Position numbers and translations under genes: made by a program
Assembly: GCF_001653235.2 (NCBI RefSeq)
Contig: NW_019154050.1
Location: 186,001 to 250,000 of the forward strand
From: Pochonia chlamydosporia 170
Taxonomy: Eukaryota > Ascomycota > Sordariomycetes > Hypocreales > Clavicipitaceae
Direction: 5' to 3'
Length of the DNA stretch: 64,000 nt
Notes under the pieces: generated by a model
Told to the model about the DNA's origin: nothing
The model's database searches: none
Seen by the model: only the letters and a program-made list of their open reading frames with translations
Part shown: positions 63,770-64,000 of the stretch, piece after piece
Layout: every line of letters starts with the position of its first letter
Position numbering within the stretch: the stretch's first letter is position 1

Positions 63770-64000
63770 CTAGCTCAGCCCGAGGGAGGCCACTTCTGGT
63801 GAAGTCCAGCCCCAGCACTTGTCGCTTATGGTGGCGTGCGGGTTCCAAATGTCCCACTTGTGCTGTGGATTAATGGGACTTGTGCCCGCGTACCCATACA
63901 CATCTAGACTGACATCCAGTTTCTCGTGTAGGCCGATTTGGTAGTTCGGATTGTCGCAGGCGTTCGCGCCGATCTTGACGTCAAGGTCGCCTTTTAGCTC
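63770..64000 (-). CDS. 3' end of an unrecognised, possibly secreted protein
   Basis: The minus strand is open from the window edge to TAG at 63772-63770, 76 residues. The text has regular Cys and Trp residues: IGANACDNPNYQIGLHEKLD, then VSLDVYGYAGTSPINPQHKW, DIWNPHATISDKCWGW. It reads like the C-terminal beta-rich part of an extracellular protein, and codon usage looks natural. The family is unknown to me; the rest of the gene lies outside the window. Confidence 0.5.
   Translation of the reverse strand, partial: ELKGDLDVKIGANACDNPNYQIGLHEKLDVSLDVYGYAGTSPINPQHKWDIWNPHATISDKCWGWTSPEVASLGLS

Noticed and set aside
1..64000. Starship giant transposon
   Set aside because: NLR, unknown large genes and accessory cargo fit the style, but no DUF3435 tyrosine-recombinase captain or matching ends was found in the window.

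Overview
The window looks like a repeat-rich accessory or subtelomere-like region of a filamentous ascomycete (Pezizomycotina; a Sordariomycete/Hypocreales-type genome is my inference). Host genes carry short 44-105 nt introns with GT-AG ends and, in several, CTAAC-type branch sites. The families present are typical of such fungi: PTH11-type rhodopsin-domain proteins, a Zn2Cys6 regulator, an S10 peptidase, FucP-like MFS, GH29, and a PNP-NACHT-ankyrin NLR. Transposon classes include fungal hAT, MULE, Tad-like LINE and PIF1/Helitron. No tRNA, rRNA, CRISPR array or Starship captain was seen. A 100-N assembly gap lies at 768-867.

Layout. 0-5.5 kb: hAT and MULE debris, an intact PTH11-like gene, and a diverged 420-bp direct duplication. 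5.5-9.5 kb: a Zn2Cys6 regulator whose zinc-cluster exon is split by a TSD-flanked solo LTR. 9.8-13.5 kb: a complete hAT with TIRs, then a Helitron helicase tail. 13.5-17.5 kb: a second TSD-flanked solo LTR, a serine carboxypeptidase gene, and a hAT-type MITE. 17.5-26.4 kb: a MULE with one nonsense codon and one frameshift, an hAT with a short intron, a second MITE, and an hAT with one frameshift that abuts a GH3 beta-glucosidase fragment. 26.4-36 kb: an SDR fragment, a fucose-permease-like MFS gene, a decayed PTH11 relative, and an intact secreted GH29 alpha-L-fucosidase. 36.2-45 kb: a telomere-linked-helicase-type remnant, then a very large unrecognised protein gene with an internally deleted paralogue downstream. 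This pair is flanked by an inverted 110-bp repeat. 45-50.6 kb: TPR debris and a PNP-NACHT-ankyrin NLR with near-identical ankyrin repeats. 51-64 kb: a LINE cut off before its reverse transcriptase, a long C2H2/DUF3505-like ORF with a second broken copy, a truncated hAT joined to a PIF1-like helicase, a LINE tail, and the 3' end of an unrecognised gene.

How the genes relate. The only metabolic grouping is an L-fucose theme: secreted alpha-L-fucosidase and a FucP-type transporter, with an SDR fragment between GH3 debris and the transporter. The NLR and its debris fit fungal non-self recognition. Most other DNA is mobile elements that have broken host genes and each other. The strongest new observations are the LTR-split regulator, the two TSD-verified MITEs (one with an apparently empty-site relative), and the unrecognised giant gene pair inside inverted repeats.
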